Assembly (NCBI RefSeq): GCF_020379485.1
Contig: NC_063450.1
Location: 30,480,137-30,544,136 of the forward strand
Direction: 5' to 3'
DNA from: Brassica napus
Taxonomy: Eukaryota > Streptophyta > Magnoliopsida > Brassicales > Brassicaceae
DNA: 64,000 bases
Shown: piece after piece, positions 25,718 to 37,196 of the stretch
How positions within the stretch are numbered: the first letter of the stretch is position 1
Layout of the letters: every line of letters starts with the position of its first letter
Program-made: the position numbers and the translations under genes
Notes under the pieces: generated by a model
What the model was told of the DNA's origin: nothing
What the model saw: the letters and a program-made list of their open reading frames with translations, nothing else
Database searches by the model: none

Positions 25718-26390
25718 TTAGATTTCAACCATTTTACCTTTTATCATATTTTTAATTGGTTTGAAACATATCAACTTATGTTAAGATTTGACTTATGCCT
25801 TCTTCTTTTTTTCTTTTTTCTTTTTTTTTTATACTTTGAATCTATTTAGCTTCGATTCAGTTTTAGATACATGTAGTTAATGCAAGCAACCAATCAAAGA
25901 ACACACTAGAATTGTTTACCATGACTTCGTTGATCTACACTTCAAGGAAGAGAACAAAAGTCTTATACTTTCACTGAATACATTTAATCGATATACCTAT
26001 CGTATTAAAAATGATTTTTCTTCTCTACTACATGTATAAAGAGTACAAATAACTGGATCTCAACCGCTGAAACCTACAGAAAGATTAAGATGATGATCAT
26101 GACTTCTCCACGTATCACCGATCACACACCAAAAAATAGTCACCACGAGCTCTTGGTGTCGCTGAGAGCAATCAAGTAAAATGATCATCTTGATTCTATC
26201 TATCTCTTTTCTTATTTTTTATCGTCTCTCTCACTTTACTTTATTGCTTTCTCTCTTTTGTGAAATTTAGCTTCTTTCGACTCTTAGGATTCATCAGTGG
26301 CTACGTCAGAGAAACCGTCATGAACTGCGTTAGGATTTGGTGATTGAAATCAAACAAGATTGAGTAACTTAAACCAAGACAATGACGTCA
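25718..26390. other. Intergenic region without a visible gene
   Basis: AT-rich sequence between the Helitron and the LTR. It includes a pyrimidine-rich stretch (25800-25840). I see no coding signal or named repeat. Confidence 0.4.
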
Positions 26391-26962
26391 TGTTAGGAAA
26401 ATGAAATGTCACATTTATGGAGATATGGAAGTCGGCAGGATCGTGGAAATATTACTTTCATGGAGTTATGGAAGTTGCAAGTATTTTGGAATATTTCCTA
26501 ATAGGTTCATGGAAAGGGGCGAATGCCCTAATCCGACTAGGTTAACCTAATAGACTCCTACTATATAAGAGGAGCTCGTGTGTACTCTTTCTCCTTTGTC
26601 CAAGAAAAGACCTAGCTTGGTTTGTGAGCTTTGGTTGTGAGAGAAAGAGATGTTCTATATTCTTTGTACTTGAGATTATAGTGGATTGCCTCTTGCCAGG
26701 CCCCAGTGGACGTAAACCATTCTAGGTGAACCACTGGGTAAACAATTTCTTGTGTCCATCTTCTATCTTTTCCGCATTCTTCTTCCTATCTCTATTATTC
26801 TACAAACTCAACTTTCTTACTTACGTCGTCGAGTTCGTCAGAGAGTGTATCAGCACGTTTGTGTGTTTGATTCTTGTTCTTGAGTCAAACAGTTTCGTCG
26901 TTGTGGTTTTAACATCGACGAAGAATACGTTGACTCGTTGACTGTAGTTGATCGTTATAACA
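26391..26962 (+). mobile_element. Copia-type LTR remnant
   Basis: It starts TGTTAGGAAAATG and ends TTATAACA. A TATA box (CTACTATATAAGAGG) lies near 26563, and a CT/TG-rich R-U5-like region with CACTGGGTAAACAATTTCTTGTGTC follows. This layout fits a plant Copia LTR with its own promoter. Flanking five-base sequences (CGTCA and ACCTT) do not match and no primer-binding site follows, so it is a fragment or a recombinant end rather than a clean solo LTR. Confidence 0.5.
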
Positions 26963-27515
26963 ACCTTTGGGCATTACTTCAAATCCATTCTCGGCCTACC
27001 AATGTGTATCAATATTTTGCCACTCAGTGACATCCCAAATAGCTGCTACACCAAAATGGCCATACTTAAAAATCTCAACCTTTTTTGCCTTTAGTGTCTC
27101 CGAGTTCTCCGCCATTCAAACAACAAACACTCTTCTTGTCTGAAAGTGAAAGCTTTTGGTCCTTTGCCAACAAATCCATTTTTACCATCAGCCATTGCTC
27201 ATAAAAATTTAGAGTCGCTGAAGCCTCATACTCCTACTTTTTTCCCGGTTCACCTCCCATCGATTTCAACCCGGAACAAATGTAAGTTCTTTTCTCCAAT
27301 ATCTTTAAACCCACAAATCTCTGAAAGTTAACTACTCCACTGAATCTGATTCTAAACTAAATAGACTTCGATCTGACTGAACCGAAACTTTTCCTTCTCT
27401 GATTTCAGAAACCAGCTCTTGAATAAATTCAGGACCATCAAGATCTTCCATCAATCACCATGTAAGTCATAATCTCTTTCATGTACTTTTTTGTCGTTTA
27501 AGTCCTTTGAACTCC
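26963..27515. other. Possible captured exon fragments, unidentified
   Basis: From about 27090 an open frame reads KAFGPLPTNPFLPSAIAHKN...FFPVHLPSISTRNKC and stops near a GTAAGT donor. Two further donor-like sites follow near 27279 and 27460. It looks like pieces of a gene, perhaps a transit-peptide-like N-terminus, but I cannot name it. Confidence 0.2.
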
Positions 27516-27518
27516 CAA

Positions 27519-28055
27519 CTAATCTCGAAAGTTTTGTTTTTGCATGATCACTTTATGAGATGACCCAAACGACAAAGTCCTCTTGGAGTCTCTCCAGTAC
27601 AAACAAGTAGTGAATTTGAGTATCATGAGATACTTCTTGAACGCATTTGCAAGTAAACATTTCATCCACATATCTGTTGGATTCAGGGTATTGTAAATCT
27701 TCACAATCTTGACTAGGCCTTTATCTATAATGTCTCGAATGAAATGAAACTTGGTAGCTACATGTTTAGTCCTAACATGATGAACTAAGTTTTTAGCAAG
27801 CAAATAGAACTTTGTGAATCACACTGTAGTCTGAATTTTTTTGAATTAAACCCCAATTCAATACAAAAATCTATTCACCATAACCGTTACTTGTAGCATT
27901 TGATTAAACCATGTACTCAGTCTCTGTGGTGGACAATGCTACCACATGCTATAATGTTTATCTCCAAGTTCTTCAAAGGTAACAAAGGTTTCCCAGGAAT
28001 ACACCACACCTGCAGATACACTTGCTGCGTAGGGGAGCAATCCTAAAGACCGCCA
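27519..28055 (-). pseudogene. Copia polyprotein 3' fragment (RNase H region)
   Basis: On the minus strand a frame gives VVALSTTETEYMV followed by frame changes, then NLVHHVRTKHVATKFHFIRD and IIDKGLVKIVKIYNTLNPTDM. These are the RNase H and tail motifs at the end of plant Ty1/Copia pol. Usual copies read STTEAEYMA and HARTKHI. An in-frame stop follows EYMV. No LTR in the same orientation was found nearby, so it is an isolated fossil about 750 bases from the end of BHLH92. Confidence 0.7.
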
Positions 28056-28805
28056 TATTCAAACATTTAAAAATCTGTAAAATAATCACAAAATTTATTA
28101 TTATAAAATAAAAATACATCCGCGCGAGTCTAGTCTTATTATTTTTACTGAGTTCTTAAGTTTTCTTACAAGTTTTTAGTTTTTTTTTTTTTTTGGTAAT
28201 CAAACATTTGATTTTTCAATATACGTTTTTCAGATCATTCATTATCATGGCCAGTCCATGACGTAAGCAGAAGAAGCGGCTGTTTAGGGGTTGAACCCAC
28301 CATTTTCAAGGATGATTTCTCCCAGAAAATTGGTTTTCATATATTTTAACCTTTCCCCTCTGTAGACATTTTTGTTTGATTAGGATGAAACAATCTAAGA
28401 GATGCCATGAATGAGACTGACCACGGTCGATATATTATTAAGTTGGAGAATAACATAATAGTTAAAAGGGTATTAACTAAACTGTGCCCGAAGCATTATT
28501 GACCGTAACGTTAATATACTATTAAGTTGGAGAATAACATAATAGTTAAGATACCTATATTTTGTATACAATTATTAACATTTCAATTACATAATAGATG
28601 GCCATATACTTATTTCATTTTGTGGAAAAAGAAAGTAAATGGATGGCCCACTGTTTCAGACTGATTCATATAGTAGAGACAAAACATACAGGTATTGACC
28701 CTATATGCTTACGTGTTTTGTCAACAAAGCAGTGCCAATTTTTAGTGATCTACCAAATTAAGAAGAACGAGAATGAATAAAAGAAAGTCAAAACAAAAGA
28801 AGTCA

Positions 28806-31800
28806 CTAGTCTCTGAGAAACGAAGCTTCTGGGAGAAAAAGGAGTTTCCATTCAGTTTCCTGGAGTCTTTTCTGTACTCTTTTTTCCACCTCTTCTCCTC
28901 TTATCTGCCAAAAAATGTTTTAATTTTAATTTAATCTATAACTAATTTCGTCATACAAACAAATATTTTTACTAATGATGTATCTATGTATTGTCTACAT
29001 TAAAACAATTTAACTTATACAAAAGAACTGCATCGTAAAAATGGTCATGAGACACACAAAAACTTAATAATTTTTTTTTACATTAAAGACTAACAAAAAA
29101 TCATCTAATATATATGAACGTCATTGTGGCTTATAAATATAACTAAATTTAGAGAGTATATTCTAAATAATGAACGTCATTGTGGCTTATAAATATAACT
29201 AAATTTGTGCAGTTATATTATTATTTCATCAACTAAAGAAAGAAAAATTAAAAATAAATTGTATTAACCAGTAAATTTTGACTCAAAATCGTTTTTAAAA
29301 AGAGTTAGATGATTCATTATATTCTACATTATGTGGTATTGTTAACAATGGTAAAGTTACTGAAAACAAAAATATCCTCTTCACATGATTTAGATTGGAA
29401 GTTATAAAAAATGTTCGTCAAGAGAAGCATAAAACCTGAAAATATAAACTAACAAAATAATTGTTTAACACTATACTTATTAATTAATTATCCCAATATT
29501 ATGAAAAATATTTTTATATATTAAATTATTTATAAATAATAATACTATTGAAACTAATAACTCGCTAAAAAACCATAGCAAACATATAAAAGATAAATAC
29601 TAAGATAGAATTGATATCATAGATGAGTTTTCTGTATTAGCACTTACATATTATTATAATAAAAATGGTAAATTTACTAAAAACAAAAATACCCTCTTCA
29701 CATGATTTAGATTGGAAGTTATAAAAATGTTCGTCAAGAGAAGCATAAAACTTGAAAAAATAAACTGAGAAAATAATTTTTTAATACTATACTTATTAAT
29801 TAATTATCCCAATATTATGACAAATATTTTTATATATTAAATTAGTTATAAATAATAATACTATTGAAACTAATAACTTGCTAAAAAATCATAGCGACCA
29901 TATAAAAGATAAATACTAAGATAGAATTGATGTCATAGATGAATTTTCTGTATTAGCACTTACATATTATTATAATATAAGATAGACTACAATAAATATC
30001 ATCTAATATTATCTATGCTATTTTTATTGTTTAATTATAATATAAGATAAATGACCTTACTTATCCAGAAACAAAATGATTTTAAAAATTGGCTAAAGAA
30101 GAATAATCATAATTATGTCCTAACTCACATTCTAATATAATAGCATAGATATTAACACAAACTTGATTGTCCTAAGTCACAGACTCACATGTGTTAATAT
30201 TACGATATTATCTTCTTCTTTTTTGTAAAATATTACGATTGTCTTAGGTCACATTCTAGACATTCAATTCAATAGCAAGACTAGATTATGACCCGTTCTT
30301 ATATTTTTTGTTTTATATTTTTTTAGAAATTTAATTTTATATTTATATTTTTAGTCATATTTATATTTTTCTTTGTATAATATTTTTCTTAAATGATTAA
30401 TAAAGTTTTTTAATAATTGTATTAAAATAGTTAGACCACACCTATATCAATAGGTATTGTTTCTGGTTTAATAGAATAGATAATTTAAACGGCTGGTTCA
30501 ATTGTTCTATTTTAAATATTTGACCGGTTCTTTTTCTGATTGTATTTGAATGAACCCGACATGTATTACAATAGGAATAAAATGGTTTGGGTAATAGTTA
30601 ATTCACATTTGGTTCTAATATAATATTTAGAATTCTATCTTAACTATTACTCTTATTTATTATTTATTTTATAAAATTTTAAATAACAATATATATTACT
30701 CAAACTAATGATTTAGCTAAAAATTCTTCAGAATATGAGAAATAAATAAAATAACCATTATAACTATTAAAAATCTCACAAATAATCAAAGTAACCTAAA
30801 ATTATACAGAACATGACAAATAAGCTTATAAAACTAATAAAAACATGATAAATAAATGAAATAACTTAAAATTATGGAGAACATGAAAAACAAGTCAAAT
30901 CACTTTTCAAATAATAGTATTGATAGATATATTCACAAATAGATTTTGGATTTATAACAACTTGGCTTATAGTGTATACTATTATTTGGTTTAAAGGTCA
31001 AATATGTTATAAACAAATTATCAGAGCAAACTATAATAATATATTACATCAATAATGTAATCAAATGGGCAAGAAAGAAAGTGATGATGACTAATCTTAT
31101 CAAATCCGTAGTAAGGGATTTATAAAGTAAGCTTGAATTTAATGTCAATAAAATGTTTCTGAATAAGAAAGATAAAAAAAATATTAATTAATTTGGATGA
31201 TTTTAAGTATTTAACTATACAGTAGAAAAATGTATTTTATTTAAAAACTTACAAATAGGTTGGATCCATGGATATGATTCTGTTTAAATAAGAGAGATTT
31301 TTTGGTTTCTATATGTTTTTTCTTTACTAAAGGTTATCGCTTGGATATGTTCTGTAAACATAAAACCCCAAAACTATTAAAGACCATTAGTTGGATCCAA
31401 TAAAATACCAAAGGCAAAATATAGATATCGGAAGATAGAATGACATCCCACCTAGGAATGTTTAAGCTCGTGCACAGATCTTAATCAAGAAAAAAAATAT
31501 TCCAGAAAAAATTGAGTGGAATATATATACCTGAGTCTCGATGTTCATGGTCGCTGAGAACTCGTGTGGAGAGAAATTGGCTTGGACCGCGTTGAGATTT
31601 GTCCCCATTGATTTAAGACACTGAAGAACTTCTACAACTGAATCGATCCCCGACAAAGGTTCTTGTACATTAAACCTAACCTTTGTTCCATTCATTCCAT
31701 CATGCTCCCGTGCTGATTTTGCCTCCAACACATTCTTTTGTCTCTCTAGTTCTTTCTTTAATCCTTCTAATTTCCTAATCTGATCAACGGCCTTTTCAAC

Positions 31801-32620
31801 AATCGAATTTTTATCACTCTGAATCAAGCAAAAATATAAGTAATATTAGAATAATTATACATTTGAAAAAAAAATTATGTATTTGAAACATTTATAATAA
31901 CTTTCTGAAACAAACTATTTTTTTAAAGAATATTGGTTAGATTCATGCAACTTTTAAAATTTTATTATATATAATTAGTATTTCTTCCATTTCACTTTAA
32001 TTGTCATTTTAGATTTGGATACATAGATTAAAAAAATATATAATTTTGTATATTTACTAAAAATTATCATTAACAACACACATACCCACATATCAACTAC
32101 TAGAAAAATATAATGGAATATAAAATCAATAAATTTTGTATTGAAATTATAAAACTACAATTATTTTGAAAAAAATATTTTAGTTTACAATAACATTTAA
32201 ACTGAAACGGATGAAACCATAATTTTTTTTTAAGTTAATACACAACAAGTCAACAAAATAGTGCACCTTAGTGGCAGGTAATAGAGATTGGAGAGCAAAG
32301 TAACTCTGTTTTTGTTTCTCTCTTCTCGTTCTCTCTTTCATCATATGTCGCCGGCTTCTCTCCTTCTCCGGCACTGCTACAATTTTCTTCTCCTCCCAAT
32401 TCTTTCTCAGAAGATTCACCATTCTCCTCTTCACGTTCACCGTCGATGAAGACGATACCATCCTCTGTTCATGGTCCCTCACGTATGACCTGAAGGCGCT
32501 TCTGTTTGGTACACCTACGGTTTTGTCACCGTCACCATCGCCGGAGACGTCACCGGCGATCATATCCCAGAAATTTTCTCCTTCTTCTTGGAAAACAGAA
32601 TCTAGAGAGAAAAAATCCAT
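28806..32620 (-). CDS. BHLH92: bHLH transcription factor, BHLH92 orthologue
   Basis: Three exons (32620-32267, 31818-31531, 28904-28806) join in phase to 246 residues, close to the 247 I recall for Arabidopsis BHLH92. The basic region and helix 1 lie at about residues 85-118 (ERSRRHMMKERTRREKQKQ, with the His-Glu-Arg pattern for E-box binding). The exon junction falls in the loop, and helix 2 follows at about 119-146 (SDKNSIVEKAVDQIRKLEGL). The C-terminus ends EFSATMNIETQ, then IRGEEVEKRVQKRLQETEWK and LLFLPEASFLRD. The family member is induced by salt, osmotic and ABA stress in Arabidopsis. I chose ATG 32620 because an in-frame upstream ATG (32743) lies before the TATA box. The last intron (28905-31530, 2,626 bp) is swollen by a Helitron and a tandem duplication, and simple prediction would miss the last exon. 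Confidence 0.92.
29345..29980. repeat. Tandem duplication of about 317 bp in the BHLH92 intron
   Basis: Two adjacent copies (about 29345-29661 and 29662-29980) share phrases such as CCTCTTCACATGATTTAGAT and ATCATAGATGA at a constant spacing of about 317 bases, with scattered substitutions. A shorter duplication, GAACGTCATTGTGGCTTATA, occurs at about 29116 and 29172. Confidence 0.9.
30281..30927 (-). mobile_element. Short Helitron inside the BHLH92 intron
   Basis: On the minus strand it begins A|TCTATCAATACTATTATTTG at 30927 and ends ACGGGTCATAATCTAG|T at 30281. It resembles the 24432-25717 element at the 5' end. The 3' hairpin is degenerate. It has no coding capacity. Confidence 0.5.
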
Positions 32621-32696
32621 CTCTCTCGCTATCGCTACGTTAAGGATCTTGAGTTGTGAATTGATGGTGTGTGTGTCTCGTTTGTCTCGTGTGTGT

Positions 32697-32773
32697 TTTA
32701 TATATATGTTAGATTTTAAACACGTGGGGTAATGATTTAACAAACGTGAGAACCATATTCAGCACGTGGTCAA
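32697..32773 (-). promoter_or_regulatory. BHLH92 core promoter with two G-box/ABRE sites and a W-box
   Basis: Reading toward the gene, a TTGACC W-box core (32768-32773) directly abuts a CACGTG (32763-32768), a second CACGTG lies at 32721-32726, and a TATATATA box lies near 32700-32709, about 80 to 90 bases before the ATG. ACGTG-containing ABREs fit the ABA and osmotic induction known for this gene in Arabidopsis. Confidence 0.6.
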
Positions 32774-32904
32774 CGAAAATTTTCTCACTTTCTTGTTTAT
32801 ATTAATGACGTATGTAGAAGGATTATAGACACGGTCACCTGCTTAGGAAACAATGAAAAAACAACATTTTAAAAAATTATGTGTCACAATTAGCTTTGAG
32901 CACT

Positions 32905-33165
32905 ATTATTATTTTTAATAGAACAATTAATAATTTAAGAGATCATTTAATAAAAAAAAGTTGGATGTTGGATGTTTCAAACTATGTTGTATGGAATATA
33001 TTCATTAAATTTGTTAGGCGTATTATCTATAGTGAAGTTCCTATAAATAAACATTCCATAAAACGTAGTTTGAAAGACCCAATACCCAACATTCAATTTG
33101 TATTTTTCTTATTTATCGAATGGTCTCTTAAATCATTCCTTGTTCTACGTAGAATACATAACTGA
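32905..33165. mobile_element. Hairpin-type MITE upstream of BHLH92
   Basis: The left arm (TAGAACAATTAATAATTTAAGAG, GTTGGATGTTGGATGTTTCA) is the diverged reverse complement of the right arm (near 33060-33165). The whole unit can fold into a long imperfect hairpin of about 110 bases per arm with a short AT-rich loop. I could not fix the target duplication. Confidence 0.55.
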
Positions 33166-33169
33166 TTCA

Positions 33170-34140
33170 TTTCTTACTGTCTCATTCATTGTTGGAGAAT
33201 TCGCCAAACATAACTTATAATATTCATTTGAAATACAAAAGTATACCTCGTATGGAATCCAAATGCAAAACTAATTTAAATGTATAGCAAAATTACTATA
33301 CACCTTTATGACCAAACAAAAAATCAGAAAATTATTTTACGATTTTATCATTTAAAAGTCTATTTTTAATAGATAAAAGTCTGCACGGTGTAAACCTCCT
33401 AAGAAGTTTGCTATGTATACTTATTTTGAAGTCTATATCATAATTTGATCTCATAATTTTATTTGAAAAATGTATAAAAATAATTTGTGTGAAATTTCTT
33501 ATAAGTCATCAATATAAGGTATATAAATTTAAATTTAATATAACTAAACAATTTAAAAGAATATATATGGACTTGGTAACCATTTCCTAGAAAATGTTTA
33601 TGGTTTAACAACAAAAAGCTCTAACATATGATGTCTTTTAGGGTTAGATTTTAGATTTAGATTTTTTTGTTTTATTGACTTAAATTTACATATTAATATG
33701 GGGTAGATTATATTTTGTATATTTGATACCATAATTGAGACCTTTTGATTATCAAAGAAACGTTTAAGCTTTGAGATTCATGGTTTAGGAAATATGAGAC
33801 TTACAATAAAGACTACTTCATTTTAGATGTCTTTAGATTACAAAAAATCATTATTTTAAATTAAATTTAGTTTTTATGAATACAAATGTAAAATTATATA
33901 TTGTAACTATTAAACAATAAAGAAAGAAAACTAGTAAATCTTATATTAAAATTATTAAACCAATAAAGAACAAAAAAAAGTTGTAGACTTACAAGAAGAC
34001 TACCGATAGCAATTTTACTTAACCAAATTTTACCAAGTTAATTTTAACCAAACCGAATTTAAGCAAAATTTTTTTAACCTAACCAGAAAGTTACCCAACA
34101 TATAAATACAATTGTTATGATATTTGGTAAAAAAAACTTA
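33170..34140. other. AT-rich intergenic DNA
   Basis: No gene, RNA or named repeat is visible in this stretch. Confidence 0.4.
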
Positions 34141-34660
34141 GCCCACGCCGTTTATCTTGTGTGATATTCAGGGCGATCTCAGAAGAATCCTAGTCCATGC
34201 CGTTTCTGCCGCTCAAACACCGTCTGCTCCGCCTCCCATATATCTTCTCTCCGGTAAGGTAACCGTCTTCGATTTCGTGTCCGTCGGCCTTTATGGGTAA
34301 TTTCTTTGTTCGATTTCTCAGTATAAAAAGTAACCCTTACCTTTTTTTTTGTTTCATATCTGACCCGGCGAATGAACGGTGCTTCTACTCTCACCGACGA
34401 ATGAACGGACCGAGGTTGAATGTGGAGATGATCAAGCCGGCTTGGTTTTAGACGATGGAGGAGAATTGGCCAGAACCGGACAGATCTTGAACCTCTATTG
34501 GACCGGCTGGATCTTCAATCTTTAACTCAGCCATCTCTTGAATCAGCAACTGTTTGAGGCCGGTCTGATCTTGATCGAGCATCTCTTAGACAGCCTTAGT
34601 GAAACCGTCTCTTATGACCCGCGAGCATGATCTAGTCGTAGGACCATTGCGGGCTAGAGG
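34141..34660. other. GC-richer segment, possible captured exon
   Basis: Near 34172-34256 the plus strand reads GDLRRILVHAVSAAQTPSAP and PPIYLLSG and then meets a GGTAAGGT donor, so it looks like a first exon of some gene. The rest gives no continuous frame. It lies beside a Mutator remnant and could be a captured fragment. I cannot identify it. Confidence 0.25.
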
Positions 34661-34696
34661 AACCTCGGCTTGTGTGACTACAACATAAGGAATACG

Positions 34697-34888
34697 TTAA
34701 CTCCACCATCTCAATTTTCTTGTCCAAATCATATCGTTTTGTGTCATTTCAAGAAATTCACCATGTGTACAACCATCATGCACAAAGAACATTCTCCCTC
34801 CTTTTCGATTATCGACCACAAACTCCCACAAAGAGTCTTTCACCATCCATTCTCCGTATACAACAGGTATATGAACCATTCTCTGCAA
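34697..34888 (-). pseudogene. N-terminal fragment of a mudrA-type transposase
   Basis: A minus-strand frame reads MVHIPVVYGEWMVKDSLWEF then VVDNRKGGRMFFVHDGCTHG and stops after TRKLRWWS. The pattern (GEW...FVVD...GGR) is the N-terminal region of plant mudrA proteins and parallels the fragment at 60118 (KYGEWVSS...FVVDKARRGRM). It follows an acceptor-like TTTTTTTGCAG. Nothing of the DDE domain remains downstream, so it is a deletion remnant of a MULE that transcribed leftward. Confidence 0.5.
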
Positions 34889-34948
34889 AAAAAAATACGG
34901 TATACAAAACTAGCGAAAAAATATTTCTTGTTCGATAAAATTACATAA

Positions 34949-35790
34949 GTAGACTTTCAAAAAGTCTACATTTATTAGCTAACAACATTGTCAAACCAAA
35001 AAAAATTGATAGTTCCATAATTATAACAAATTATCTTTTGAAAATTATTCAAGATCATTAGAATTAACTAACACACACTGTGCAATAATAAAATAGTGAA
35101 AAACCTTAATGAATAGTACATAAATTCACTTTTCATAGAATTTTCTACGTAGACTCTGTATTTAGTCAACACGATAGTAGACGTTCTTTTCAATCTACCT
35201 GTGTAGACAGTCATAGACGTATACTCTAAGGGTTAGTTTTTGCAATTAATACAACATTTTATGTATTTGAAAAAAATATATGATTTTATACGAGTAGACT
35301 TTATATGCAGTCTACACTTTAAAAAATGTTAGTTTTGCAGTTGACCCGAATTAACCCAGTATTTACTATCAATAGTAGATTTCATATGTAGTTTACATTT
35401 TTAATTTTTTTGAAAGATGTTAGTTTTGCAATTGACCAAGTTTGACATTCTATGAGTAGATTTCAATGAAAGTCTACGTAAGTGTAGACTTTATCTGAAG
35501 ACTACTCTCAAATCCGACTGGTTAGTTTTGTGTGTTGACCAAAATAGATTAGTAGATTGCATATGAAGTCTGCACTTTAATTGATTTTTCTGTCAATTTT
35601 TTAAAATTTTAGTCAAACACAAAACTGACATATTTTTGTGGAGTAGACTTCATACGAAGTCTACTAAAATTGGCAAAGTTTTGGTCAAATGCAAAACTAA
35701 CTTCTGCTGAAGTTTACTATGAAACGTCAAAAGTTTGGTCAAATGCAAAACTAACTTTTTTTACGTAGACTTCTTCATAAGTTTACCAAT
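34949..35790. repeat. Array of about ten 21-22 bp palindromes
   Basis: Units of the form GTAGACTT(N4-6)AAGTCTAC occur at about 34949, 35294, 35375, 35456, 35483, 35552, 35643 and 35765, with weaker forms near 35155-35210 and 35706. The best (35643-35664) has arms GTAGACTTC and GAAGTCTAC. Spacers repeat GTTAGTTTTGCAATTGACC-like phrases. The array lies upstream of the mudrA fragment, where 5' subterminal regions of the element would be. Confidence 0.85.
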
Positions 35791-36523
35791 TTTTTTTTTC
35801 AAAGGTAAAAAGACGAATACTGCTAGGGAAGTCTGCGATGCAGAAAATATAAGTTTCGTCAATTACAAAACTAACATGTGCGTAAACAAGCATACCGCAT
35901 TGTAAGTTTGCACATATGTGTAGTCATACAAAACAGACTACTATCGTGACACATATCTGAAAAGGGACGAACACCATGTAAATAGTTACTTTTTTCAGTG
36001 TAAAGCTTGTTTCGAACATTTTCCACAGTCTAAACTCTGAATATGAGCAAAACAGCAGCTTTGACGCTTTTTCAGTGAAGAATCACGAAAATATGAAATT
36101 TGTGTTTATGAAAATGAAAGTTATGAGAGTTTTTAGATGAAAGTGGAGAGAAAATGAGAGGAAATGAAAGTTGTTAGCGTAGAATTCGAAAAAAAAAGTA
36201 GATAGAAATTGAATTCTTCAGCTTTAAGAACTAAGAAATGGTTGTTCATGGTGGTTGAAAAAAATTGATGATAGCAGCATTGTTGTAAATAAGTAGAAAT
36301 GTTTATGGTGTTTGGTTTTTTTTTTCATTTTAGAAAAATAAAATAAAATTAAATTATAATGATATTGTTGTAAATATTTAAAAAAAAACTAAGGAAAATA
36401 TGAAAAGATCATGGTTGAATAATATTGATTAAAAATATAATTAGTTTTAAGTTTGAGTTGAAATTTTGAGTCATTATTTAAAATTCTCTTCATTGTTCTA
36501 CATAGAATGCGACCTCTAGCAAG

Positions 36524-37187
36524 GAGAAATTACCAAAAATATCATATTCCTAATACTACTTTTCATGTTTATCTTAACCATTTTTATCATCATTTTTAAA
36601 AGGTAAAAAGACACTTATAACCCTAGTGTTCACTAATATAAACTTAGGGTTTAGAGTTGAGTGGAGTAATGTTTTGGAATGTCAAATTTAGGATTATAAT
36701 GAATAAATAAATACTTAATAAATTTTTTTTAAAATTTTAAAATTATGAAAAATATTTTCAAGAAGAATATTCGAATTTCAAAAACAAAATTTTTTTTTTT
36801 TGAAATATTTGAAAATATTTGAAAAATATTATAAAAGAATATTTTTTTTGAAAAAATTGAAAAATATTATGAAAACTTTGAAAAATATTTGAATAATAAT
36901 ATTTTCAAAAAGAATATGTTTATAAAATTTGAAAAATATTTTATAAAAAAGTTCAAATTTCAAAACCTATAATTCGAAAACTATAAAAACAAATTTATTT
37001 TTTGTTTTTATTATTATTTTTTATTTATTTAAATAATTATTTATTATATATATAAAGCAATGGTATAAGAATTTTTTGCCACTTAATGAACAATGTATTT
37101 ATAAAAATTTAGTGAAAGTAAACATGAATAACAGTATTAAAAAAAAGAATAATGGTACCAGAAATGTAGTAAACATGAAAATTCTCT
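36524..37187. mobile_element. Mutator-type MITE, 664 bp
   Basis: A 9-bp direct repeat, TCTAGCAAG, flanks it at 36515-36523 and 37188-37196. The left end reads GAGAAATTACCAAAAAT and the reverse-complemented right end reads AGAGAATTTTCATG, so the inverted repeats are short and diverged. The body holds a CCCTAGTGTTCACTAATATA phrase and AAAATATTTGAAAA repeats. No open frame. Confidence 0.7.
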
Positions 37188-37196
37188 TCTAGCAAG

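Noticed and set aside
26391..26962. Clean solo LTR
   Set aside because: The ends fit an LTR, but flanking five-base sequences (CGTCA, ACCTT) differ, so I keep it only as an LTR remnant.
26391..28055. One Copia element comprising the 26.4 kb LTR and the 27.5 kb pol fragment
   Set aside because: The LTR promoter reads on the plus strand while the pol fragment is on the minus strand, so they are not parts of one element.
31462..31530. Read-through C-terminus of BHLH92 (VYIFHSIFSGIFFF...)
   Set aside because: It begins with a GTATAT donor and is AT-rich intron sequence; the true last exon is at 28806-28904.
32620..32743. Upstream in-frame ATG extending the BHLH92 protein by 41 residues
   Set aside because: It lies upstream of the TATA box and the extension has no resemblance to BHLH92; the ATG at 32620 matches the family N-terminus and length.
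34949..35790. Rho-independent terminators or a riboswitch cluster
   Set aside because: The hairpins are AT-rich palindromes without U-tracts or gene context, in a plant nuclear transposon remnant.
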